The notes beneath the pieces are model-generated. The model searched no databases, was not told the origin of the DNA, and saw nothing but the letters and a program-made list of their open reading frames with translations. Shown here one piece after another: positions 57,982 to 64,000 of a stretch of 64,000 bases of DNA. Location: the NCBI GenBank assembly GCA_963844865.1, contig CAWJPY010000013.1, positions 310,001 to 374,000 of the forward strand, in the 5' to 3' direction. The position numbers were made by a program, and so were the translations under genes. This stretch comes from CAWJPY01 sp963844865 (lineage in GTDB: Bacteria; Acidobacteriota; Thermoanaerobaculia; Thermoanaerobaculales; Sulfomarinibacteraceae). Position 1 is the first letter of the stretch, and every line of letters starts with the position of its first letter.

Positions 57982-58586
57982 ACCGCGCCGTCATCCTCTA
58001 CATCGGCGTCGTGGCCACGGTCCTCCTCTCCTTCGGGGGCCTGGCCACCATCCCTCAGTACCAGCTCGGCGGGCTGCAGCCCGTGGTGGAGGAGAACGGG
58101 CAGCAGTACCCGGTCGCGCCCGCGGGCCTGGTGGCGGAAGGGCGCGTCGCCTACAAGGCCGACGGGTGCCTCTACTGCCACAGCCAGCAGGTGCGGCCCG
58201 AGGGCTTCGGCGCCGACATCGAGCGCGGCTGGGGCACCCGCCGCACCGTCGCCCGGGACTACATCTTCAATGCGCCGCCGCTCATGGGCACCATGCGCAC
58301 CGGCCCGGACCTGGCCAACATCGGCGTTCGCCAGCCCAGCACCAACTGGCACCTCCTGCACCTCTACAACCCTCAGATCACCTCACCGGGGTCCAACATG
58401 CCCCCCTTCCCCTTCCTCTTCGAGCGCCATCCCGTCGAGGTGCAGGTGCCCTACGACGCCCTCGACTTCCCGCCCCAGTGGCAAAAGCCCGGGACCTACG
58501 TGGTCCCGAGCGGTCGGGGCAAGGCCCTGGCGGCCTACCTCCTGAGCCTGCAGGCCTCGCGCCCCGTTCCGGAGGTGCAGCAATGA
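57978..58586 (+). CDS. ccoO: cbb3-type oxidase monoheme subunit II
   Basis: A 202-residue membrane-anchored cytochrome c. N-terminal transmembrane helix (YIGVVATVLLSFGGLATIP), heme site CLYCHSQQVRP (CxxCH), the family WGTRRTVARDYIFNAPPLMGTMRTGPDL and methionine-bearing SNMPPFPFLF. Delivers electrons to CcoN. Both ends overlap neighbours as ATGA, so CcoN, CcoO and CcoP are made in a coupled ratio. Confidence 0.94.
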   Translation: MNRAVILYIGVVATVLLSFGGLATIPQYQLGGLQPVVEENGQQYPVAPAGLVAEGRVAYKADGCLYCHSQQVRPEGFGADIERGWGTRRTVARDYIFNAPPLMGTMRTGPDLANIGVRQPSTNWHLLHLYNPQITSPGSNMPPFPFLFERHPVEVQVPYDALDFPPQWQKPGTYVVPSGRGKALAAYLLSLQASRPVPEVQQ

Positions 58587-59320
58587 CGTCTGGCGATGAG
58601 CAGGGCGGTCAGGCGGGAGGGCGGCCGGAGCTGCTCCGCGACGAGAGCGACGCCGCGGAGGTCGCCGACATGCACGAGCCCATCTACCGGGAGAGGCAGG
58701 AGCCCCGGGACGGCTTCGAGCCGACGCCGATGTGGCTGGTCTTCTTCTGCCTGGTGGTGGTGGGCTTCGCGGGCTGGTACCTGGGGATGTACAGCGGCGG
58801 CTTCAGCCCGTCGGCGTACGCGCCGAGCGCCTGGGGGCGAACGATCGGTCCCGCGCCGTCGGCGCCCAAGCCCGAGGCTGTCAGCCCCGAAGTGCTGGGC
58901 AAGCGGGTGTACAACAACTGCATGGCGTGCCACCAGCGGGACGGCAAGGGGGTGCCGGGCAACTACCCACCCCTGGACGGCTCGCGCTTCGTCCTCGGAC
59001 CTGAAGAACGGGTGACGGCGCTGGTGCTGCACGGCCTGCAGGGACCCGTGGAGGTGGAGGGGCAGACCTTCAACCAGCAGATGCCGAGCTGGGCGCACCT
59101 TACGGACGAGCAGGTCGCGGCGGTCCTGACCTACGTCCGCTCCGCCTGGGACAACAAGGCCCCGCCGGTGTCCCCCGACACCGTGGCGGCGGTGCGCCGC
59201 GCCACCGCCGACCGCACGGAGCCGTGGACCGTGGCCGAGCTGGAGGGCTTTGCGGGGAGCGGCGTCCAGACGGCGGCTGGCGACGGCCAGAAGCCCCCCG
59301 GCGCCGGCAGCGGGGGCTGA
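58583..59320 (+). CDS. ccoP: CcoP-like subunit III with a single heme c
   Basis: A 245-residue protein with a cytoplasmic N-terminus (EVADMHEPIYRERQEPRDGFEP), one transmembrane helix (PMWLVFFCLVVVGFAGWYLGM), and one cytochrome c domain with CMACHQRDGKGVPGNYPPL and methionine ligand region FNQQMPSWAHL. Classical CcoP has two CxxCH sites; only one is present, so this is a short, monoheme version. The C-terminus is Gly/Ala-rich. Start overlaps ccoO (ATGA). Confidence 0.87.
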   Translation: MTSGDEQGGQAGGRPELLRDESDAAEVADMHEPIYRERQEPRDGFEPTPMWLVFFCLVVVGFAGWYLGMYSGGFSPSAYAPSAWGRTIGPAPSAPKPEAVSPEVLGKRVYNNCMACHQRDGKGVPGNYPPLDGSRFVLGPEERVTALVLHGLQGPVEVEGQTFNQQMPSWAHLTDEQVAAVLTYVRSAWDNKAPPVSPDTVAAVRRATADRTEPWTVAELEGFAGSGVQTAAGDGQKPPGAGSGG

Positions 59321-59334
59321 GCCGGAGCTCCGGC

Positions 59335-61389
59335 GTGGCCGTGGCCCCGAGCGTCCCGTCCGCGGCGCCGGCATGTGCCTGCGGCCCCTCGGAGCCGTTC
59401 AACGTGGCGGCGTGGTGGCGGATCGGCGTGGGCGCGCTCATCGTCGCCAACAGCATCACCCTCAGCCTGGCGGTGGACACGTCCGAGGTCTCCGCCACCG
59501 ATGCGCGAACCATCAACCTGGTCCTCCTGGGCCTGGCCCTCGCTGCCGCGGCGGTGCTGGGCTGGCCCCTGGCGAGGAACGCCGCCCGCTCCCTGCGCCA
59601 GGGCCGGATCACCATCGAGGCCATGTTCGTCGCCGGACTGGCGGGGGCGATGGCGGCGTCCCTGCTCAGCCTCGTGCGCGGCGACGGCGAGACCTACTTC
59701 GAGGTCGTCTCCATCCTCCTCGTCGTGTACGCCTTCGGCCAGCAGCTTTCGGCCCAGGTGCAGGAGCGGGCCCTGCGGGCCACCCAGCAGTGGGCGCCCG
59801 CCGTCACCACGTGCGTGGTCCTGGCCGAGGACGGGCGAGAGCAGGAGATCAGGGTGACCGAGCTCGAGGCCGGGGATCGGGTCGTGGTGCCCCCGGGCGG
59901 CGCCATCGCCGCGGACGGCGTGGTCGAGGAGGGGGAGGCCTTCGTGCGCGAGGCCGAGATGACCGGGGAGCCATTCGCCGTGGTGCGACGGCCGGGTGAC
60001 GCGGTGTGGGCCGGGACCTGGTGCGTGGATGCCCGCCTGGTGGTCCGCGCCACCGCCGCGGGCGGCAAGCGCCGCATCGACCGCATCGTGGAGGCCGTGG
60101 AGCGGGCCAGGCTCACCCCCACCAGCCTGCAGAATCAGGCCGACCGTCTGGTCGGCCGCTTCCTGCCCGCGGTGCTGGTGGTCGCGGGTGCGACGTTCGT
60201 GGGTTGGTGGCCGGCGGTGGGCTGGGCGCGGGCCTTGTTCAACGCCATGGCGGTGCTCCTCATCGCCTGTCCCTGCGCCCTCGGGCTGGCCACCCCCCTG
60301 GCCCTGTGGGCGGCGCTGGCGCGCCTGGCGAGCCGCGGTCTGGTGGTGCGGGACGGCGACGCCGTCGAGCGCCTGGCCGCAGTGGACGCGGCGGTGTTCG
60401 ACAAGACCGGCACCATCACCGAGCGCTCGGCGACCCTCGTCGACCTGGTGGTCGAGCCCCCTGCGGGACTGGACCGGGACGCGGTGCTGCGCCTCGTGGC
60501 GGCGGTGGAGAGGGCGGCGCAGCACCCCGTGGCCGACGCCTTCGTCGGCTTGGGCGGTGGGGATGGTGGAGTCGTCGTACGCCGCCTGCGCGTGCTACCG
60601 GCGGCGGGAGTGGCGGCTGTGGTGGCGGACGCGCGGCTGGGGGAGGAGCTCGAGGTCGTCATCGGGGCCTGCGACCGGGTGGGCGCCGGGGCCGAGGCGG
60701 CGTGGGCAGCCCTGCGCGACAGGCTTCGAGGAGGGGGATCGGCCCACGAGATTGCGGTCCTCGTCAACGGCGCGCCCGCCGCGCTCGCGCTGGTGGACGA
60801 ACGGTTGCGTGCAAGCTGGCCCGAGACCCTGAAGACCCTCCGTGACGAGGGTCTCGAGACCCTCGTCATGACCGGCGACCGCTCCGAGCGCGCGCTGCTG
60901 ACGGCCGCTGATGACATCCAGGCATCGCTGACCCCCGAGGACAAGCTGGCGCGGGTGCGCGCGCTGCGGGCGGCCGGCCGGCGGGTGTTGTTCGTGGGCG
61001 ACGGCGTCAACGATGCGGCGGCGATGGCGGCCAGCGACGTGGCGGTCGGGGCCGCCTCCGGGGCCGAGCTGGCGGCGGAGGTGGCGGCCATCACGTGGTA
61101 CGGCGAGGACCTCAGGAGCGTGGCGTGGGCCGTGGGCGTGGCCCGGGCGAGTGTCCGCACCATTCGCAGCAATCTGGTTCTCGCGGCGGGCTACAACCTG
61201 GTGGGCATCTCCCTCGCCGCCGCCGGGGTGCTGCATCCGGTGGCGGCCGCGCTGCTCATGATGAGCTCCAGCGTGGTGGTGACCTGGCGAGCCATCGGCG
61301 GACTGGACGGCGAGGAGCCCCTTCCCACGATGGGCTCCGACCGCGGCAAGGAGGAAGGGATGGGCACACTGACCAAGGAGGTCGCGTGA
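59335..61389 (+). CDS. CPx-type heavy-metal P-type ATPase (CcoI/CopA-like)
   Basis: A 684-residue P1B ATPase. Motifs: CPC in LIACPCALGLATPLAL, phosphorylation site DKTGTIT, AQHPVADAF (HP motif), TGD region VMTGDRSER and GDGVNDAAAMAASDVAVG. CPC plus cbb3 context point to copper export to the oxidase (CcoI role). It lacks an N-terminal HMA domain; a short ACACGP cysteine motif at the start may bind metal instead. GTG 59335 follows GCCGGAGCTCC. It is 14 nt after ccoP, and its stop overlaps the next start (TGATG). Confidence 0.92.
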   Translation: MAVAPSVPSAAPACACGPSEPFNVAAWWRIGVGALIVANSITLSLAVDTSEVSATDARTINLVLLGLALAAAAVLGWPLARNAARSLRQGRITIEAMFVAGLAGAMAASLLSLVRGDGETYFEVVSILLVVYAFGQQLSAQVQERALRATQQWAPAVTTCVVLAEDGREQEIRVTELEAGDRVVVPPGGAIAADGVVEEGEAFVREAEMTGEPFAVVRRPGDAVWAGTWCVDARLVVRATAAGGKRRIDRIVEAVERARLTPTSLQNQADRLVGRFLPAVLVVAGATFVGWWPAVGWARALFNAMAVLLIACPCALGLATPLALWAALARLASRGLVVRDGDAVERLAAVDAAVFDKTGTITERSATLVDLVVEPPAGLDRDAVLRLVAAVERAAQHPVADAFVGLGGGDGGVVVRRLRVLPAAGVAAVVADARLGEELEVVIGACDRVGAGAEAAWAALRDRLRGGGSAHEIAVLVNGAPAALALVDERLRASWPETLKTLRDEGLETLVMTGDRSERALLTAADDIQASLTPEDKLARVRALRAAGRRVLFVGDGVNDAAAMAASDVAVGAASGAELAAEVAAITWYGEDLRSVAWAVGVARASVRTIRSNLVLAAGYNLVGISLAAAGVLHPVAAALLMMSSSVVVTWRAIGGLDGEEPLPTMGSDRGKEEGMGTLTKEVA

Positions 61390-62093
61390 TGAGGCGCAGG
61401 AGGGAGACGATCGTGGCGGCTGCTCTGGGTCTCACGGTCTTCCTGCAGGCCGTGGGCCTCGTCGTGCGCGGTGGGCTGCCCCTGTCGAGCACGGTGCAGC
61501 TCCTGGCGGTCGGCCTCGGGGCGGCGGCGGCGGTCGCCGCCACCTGGAGGGCGAGGATGCGCCTCAACCACCGCGTGGACATGCTCCTGGTCATGGCAGG
61601 AGTGGGTGGGCTGGGCATGCTGGTGGGGAGCTGGGTGGACGCCTGGCTGGCCCCTCCGATGGCCATGGCCCATGGCGGGATGCACCACCACGCCGCGTCG
61701 GCATGGGCCATGGTCCCCACCTTCATGACCGGCGTCATGTTGGCGGCCGCGATTCCGGCCGCCGTCGCCCTCACCCGGTGCGCCGAGCTCGCCCGCACCT
61801 CCCTGCGGCGCTTCCTCTCCACCCACGTGGTCGGCAACGCGGTCATGGTGGTGGCCATGGTCTGGGTGGGGCACTGGCTCGGACCGGCTCTGGGCGGCCT
61901 CACCGGGTCCCCCGTCGTGGGCCACCACCTGGCCATGCTGCTGGGCATGGTCGTGGGCATGGAGCTGGGCATGTTCGCCGGCGAAGCGGCCCTCGGCCTC
62001 GAGCCGTGGCGGGAGTGGCGCTGGCAGGAGGACTGGGAGGGGGTCCTGGCCCGGGAACGCGACGGTGGGCCCATGGGTCCGCGGCGGGCCTGA
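61389..62093 (+). CDS. Met/His-rich polytopic membrane protein linked to the copper ATPase
   Basis: A 234-residue protein of about five transmembrane helices (about 8-28, 33-50, 60-80, 100-125, 140-200). Between the third and fourth lies a metal-ligand-rich loop PPMAMAHGGMHHHAASAWAM (about 89-108), with four Met and four His in 20 residues, and more Met follow (GMVVGMELGMFAGE). Not recognised as a named family. Its start overlaps the P-type ATPase stop by one base (TGATG), so the two are translated together. A copper-binding or copper-delivery role for cbb3 maturation is an inference from ligands and context. Confidence 0.75.
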   Translation: MRRRRETIVAAALGLTVFLQAVGLVVRGGLPLSSTVQLLAVGLGAAAAVAATWRARMRLNHRVDMLLVMAGVGGLGMLVGSWVDAWLAPPMAMAHGGMHHHAASAWAMVPTFMTGVMLAAAIPAAVALTRCAELARTSLRRFLSTHVVGNAVMVVAMVWVGHWLGPALGGLTGSPVVGHHLAMLLGMVVGMELGMFAGEAALGLEPWREWRWQEDWEGVLARERDGGPMGPRRA

Positions 62094-62198
62094 TTCCGGG
62101 CGAGGACAGCGAGGGCTGGATCTCGTCGCGACGGACCGGCCGCGAGCGGGCCCTGTGAGATGCGTCCGTTCGGACACCCAGAGGCCCGGGCAAGGAAA

Positions 62199-62221
62199 GA
62201 GGCCCGCCGGGGGCGGGCCTC
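62199..62221 (-). terminator. intrinsic terminator of the fasciclin gene
   Basis: Perfect 10-bp stem GAGGCCCGCC/GGCGGGCCTC with a 3-nt loop. On the minus strand it is followed by TTTCCTT, and it lies 27 nt beyond the fasciclin stop codon. It may also stop the plus-strand operon, though a T-run is missing on that side. Confidence 0.75.
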
Positions 62222-62247
62222 TCCAGAGTCAGAAGGATGGGAGACGG

Positions 62248-62751
62248 TCAGCTGCGCGGAAGCAGCACCGAGTCGATCACGTGGATGACGCCGTTGGAGG
62301 TCTCGATGTCAGCGGTCGTCACCCTGGCCTCGTTGATGGACACGGAGCCATCGGACGTCCGAATGACCAGATCCTGGCCCTGAGCGGTGGTGGCATGGTC
62401 AAGGTTGACCACGTCGGCCGCCATCACCCGGCCGGGGACCACGTGGTACAGGAGCACCTCGCGCAGCTGGTCGGGGTTGGCGAGCAGGCTCTCCACGGCG
62501 CCCTCAGGGAGCTTGGAGAAGGCCTCGTCGGTGGGGGCGAACACCGTGAAGGGCCCGTCGGACTGCAGCGTCTCCACCAGTCCGGCTGCCTTCACCGCGG
62601 CCACCAGCGTGTCGAAGCTGCCGGCGGCCACGGCCGTCTCGACGATGTCCGCCGAAGCCTGCTTCGCCATCGTGGCGCCGCAGTCCCCCGCGAATGCCGG
62701 CGCGGTCGCCAGGGCCAGAACGACACTCAGCAGCAAGCTGTTCCTCTTCAT
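62248..62751 (-). CDS. secreted fasciclin (FAS1) domain protein
   Basis: A 167-residue exported protein. Signal peptide (KRNSLLLSVVLALATAPAFAG), then one FAS1 domain: DIVETAVAAGSFDTLVAAVKAAGL, FTVFAPTDEAFSKLP (H1 box), LREVLLYHVVPG and a final NGVIHVIDSVLLP (H2 box). FAS1 proteins mediate adhesion or act in periplasmic stress; the exact role is unknown. CCTGGAGGTACGAG precedes ATG 62751. Upstream is the most AT-rich stretch of the window. Confidence 0.93.
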   Translation of the reverse strand: MKRNSLLLSVVLALATAPAFAGDCGATMAKQASADIVETAVAAGSFDTLVAAVKAAGLVETLQSDGPFTVFAPTDEAFSKLPEGAVESLLANPDQLREVLLYHVVPGRVMAADVVNLDHATTAQGQDLVIRTSDGSVSINEARVTTADIETSNGVIHVIDSVLLPRS

Positions 62752-62929
62752 CTCGTACCTCCAGGTTTCCTTTTCGATCCGTGGAGGACAACGTACAGAT
62801 AATATCTAGTATTTCAATTCTGGGCTACTCGCCAAAGAAACTGCGTGCAATCAGATTAAATGATTACGCATTAGATATTTCCAATCGTCATAGCTCGCGC
62901 TGGCACGAGGTTGGGGCGTGCTTATATGT
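62752..62929 (-). promoter_or_regulatory. AT-rich regulatory island upstream of the fasciclin gene
   Basis: Low-GC stretch centred on 62790-62890. It holds inverted octamers AATATCTA (62801-62808) and TAGATATT (about 62871-62878), AATATCTAGTATT as a local palindrome, and TATTAT -10-like on the minus strand. The composition contrasts sharply with the rest of the window and suggests a strong or tightly regulated promoter. Confidence 0.5.
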
Positions 62930-63382
62930 CTAGGTAGTGGATTCGAAGAGCTGCGCCAGCACCCGCCGTCGGTAGGCGAAGATGGCGGCGACGTCGCGGC
63001 GCACCAGCAGCCTGTGCACCAGCCGTCCGCCGCGCACGGCGTAGCGGACGTGATCCGTCACCGTCGTGCGGCCATCCGCTTCGACGAGGAGGTGCTCATG
63101 CTCCCAGAGCCGATAGGGGCCCCGCACCTGCCGGTCCACGAAACGGTGCGGCGGCTCCCAGGCGGAGATCTCGGATCGCCATCTCATGGGGATGCCGTGC
63201 CAGTGCAGGCGGTAGTCGATCCGCGTGCCCGGCGCCATGATGATGGGGGCCGGGGTGAGCACGCGGAAGCGCAGCCACGGCGGCGTGATGCGCTCCAGGT
63301 TGTGGGCGTCGGCGAAGAAGGGAAACAGCTCGGACGGCCGTCGCCCGAGGACGAGCTCGCTGACCAGCTCGAAGACCTTCAT
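62930..63382 (-). CDS. SRPBCC-family protein
   Basis: A 150-residue START/Bet v1-like protein: LVLGRRPSELFPFFADAHNLERITPPWLRFRVL, IDYRLHWHGIPMRW, WEPPHRFVDRQVRGPYRLWEHEH and a closing helix DVAAIFAYRRRVLAQLF. These proteins bind hydrophobic ligands; members of this subgroup often lie beside SDR/DUF2867 genes and photolyases. ATG 63382 overlaps the stop of the upstream gene (ATGA), so the pair is translationally coupled. Confidence 0.9.
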   Translation of the reverse strand: MKVFELVSELVLGRRPSELFPFFADAHNLERITPPWLRFRVLTPAPIIMAPGTRIDYRLHWHGIPMRWRSEISAWEPPHRFVDRQVRGPYRLWEHEHLLVEADGRTTVTDHVRYAVRGGRLVHRLLVRRDVAAIFAYRRRVLAQLFESTT

Positions 63383-64000
63383 GGCGCCGCCTCGGCCGCC
63401 GCGGCGATGCGCCGGACCAGGCCCGAGAACATCACGGCGTGGATGGGGTAGAGCAGCTTCCAGTAGAGCGTGCCGGTGAGGCCGATGGGTGCAAAGACAG
63501 CGGTCTGCACGATGTGCGTTTGGCCGCCCTGAGTCTCGACCTCCCACTGCAGCCACGCCTTGCCGGGCAGCTTCATCTCGGCGCGCAGCCGGAGGAGGCG
63601 CGGCGGCGCCACGGTCTCCACCCGCCAGAAGTCGACGGCATCCCCGGCGAGGAGCTCACTGGGATGGCGGCGCCCGCGGCGCAGACCGGGTCCCCCCAGG
63701 AGCCGATCGACCAGCCCCCGCAGCCACCATGCCCACGACCAGAAGAGCCATCCCCGGTCCCCGCCGAGGGAGCTGATCACCCGGAAGACGCTGTCGGCGG
63801 TCGCGGTGGACACCCGTCGCCGGGTCTCCCGCACCAACCCCTCGCTCGTGGTCAGCTCGACGGCCGGGGCCGACCCCAGTGCGCCGCTCCACCGGGTGGT
63901 GACGGCCGCCGCCTCGGTGCTCCTGAGGGCGCGGGCAACGGCTTCGGGATAGGGCATGGGATCCACCTCGCCGAAGTCCCTGCGGGCGGCGGAGGTGTCG
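63379..64000 (-). CDS. DUF2867 C-terminal part of a probable SDR-type NAD(P)-binding protein (runs off right edge)
   Basis: The frame stays open to the window edge, so only the C-terminal about 207 codons are visible. The domain shows FRVISSLGGDRGWLFWSWAWWLRG, GGPGLRRGRRHPSELLAGDAVDFWRVE, LRAEMKLPGKAWLQWEVE and LYWKLLYPIHAVMFSGL, the DUF2867 pattern found after an N-terminal NAD(P)-binding epimerase domain in about 480-residue proteins. The N-terminal part is outside the window. Coupled to the SRPBCC gene by an ATGA overlap. Confidence 0.85.
   Translation of the reverse strand, partial: DTSAARRDFGEVDPMPYPEAVARALRSTEAAAVTTRWSGALGSAPAVELTTSEGLVRETRRRVSTATADSVFRVISSLGGDRGWLFWSWAWWLRGLVDRLLGGPGLRRGRRHPSELLAGDAVDFWRVETVAPPRLLRLRAEMKLPGKAWLQWEVETQGGQTHIVQTAVFAPIGLTGTLYWKLLYPIHAVMFSGLVRRIAAAAEAAP

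Overview
The window is very GC-rich chromosomal DNA from a Gram-negative heterotroph. Outer-membrane biogenesis genes, lipoproteins, a cbb3-type oxidase, Ser/Thr kinase and PilZ/GGDEF-EAL signalling proteins, and large secreted modular proteins fit lineages such as Acidobacteriota (Thermoanaerobaculia-like) or Myxococcota. The sequence alone does not settle the phylum. No phage, plasmid, IS element, integrase or CRISPR array was seen.

Layout. 1-7.8 kb: 5'-part of an Lhr helicase, a small membrane protein, a RecB-type nuclease fused to an XPD-like helicase, a PilZ/AMIN-like membrane protein and a beta-propeller lipoprotein. 8.1-15.7 kb: pyruvate dehydrogenase aceE-aceF, a metallo-hydrolase and a REC-PAS-GGDEF-EAL protein. 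15.9-22.7 kb: a 1964-residue TamB-TamA (Omp85) fusion and a convergent TPR protein. 22.9-28.2 kb: a complete oleABCD cluster for long-chain olefin synthesis (oleC frameshifted, oleD separated by a repeat-filled gap). 28.3-37.5 kb: SppA, malate dehydrogenase, a META/YbaY lipoprotein, phosphofructokinase, FxsA, an unknown protein, and two translationally coupled citrate-synthase-like genes, one with catalytic residues replaced. 37.6-47.6 kb: three large secreted proteins (PA-PKD, S53-like protease with FN3 repeats, glycosidase-like), FmdB, an ArsR regulator and tRNA-Leu(CAA) followed by a large palindrome and a tandem repeat. 47.6-54.4 kb: two coupled ArsA/Get3-like ATPases, a WD40 Ser/Thr kinase, and a Grx-IscA-YgfZ(TPR) Fe-S operon. 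54.8-62.1 kb: peptidase T (frameshifted) and ccoS-ccoN-ccoO-ccoP, a CPx P-type ATPase and a Met/His-rich membrane protein in one overlapping operon. 62.2-64 kb: a fasciclin protein, an SRPBCC protein and the C-terminal part of a DUF2867-type protein.

Themes. PfkA, AceEF, citrate synthase and malate dehydrogenase give a glycolysis/TCA backbone, and cbb3 oxidase supplies high-affinity respiration. Overlapping ATGA or TGATG junctions are common and indicate coupled translation. Several genes start 6-8 nt after a -10-like hexamer, suggesting leaderless mRNAs. Conserved genes are broken by one or two single-base indels at five places, two of them in six-base G/C runs, so residual sequencing errors are likely and these genes may be intact in the organism. 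Two families of hairpin-forming intergenic repeats recur at 7.9-8.1, 12.3-12.5 and 54.4-54.7 kb.
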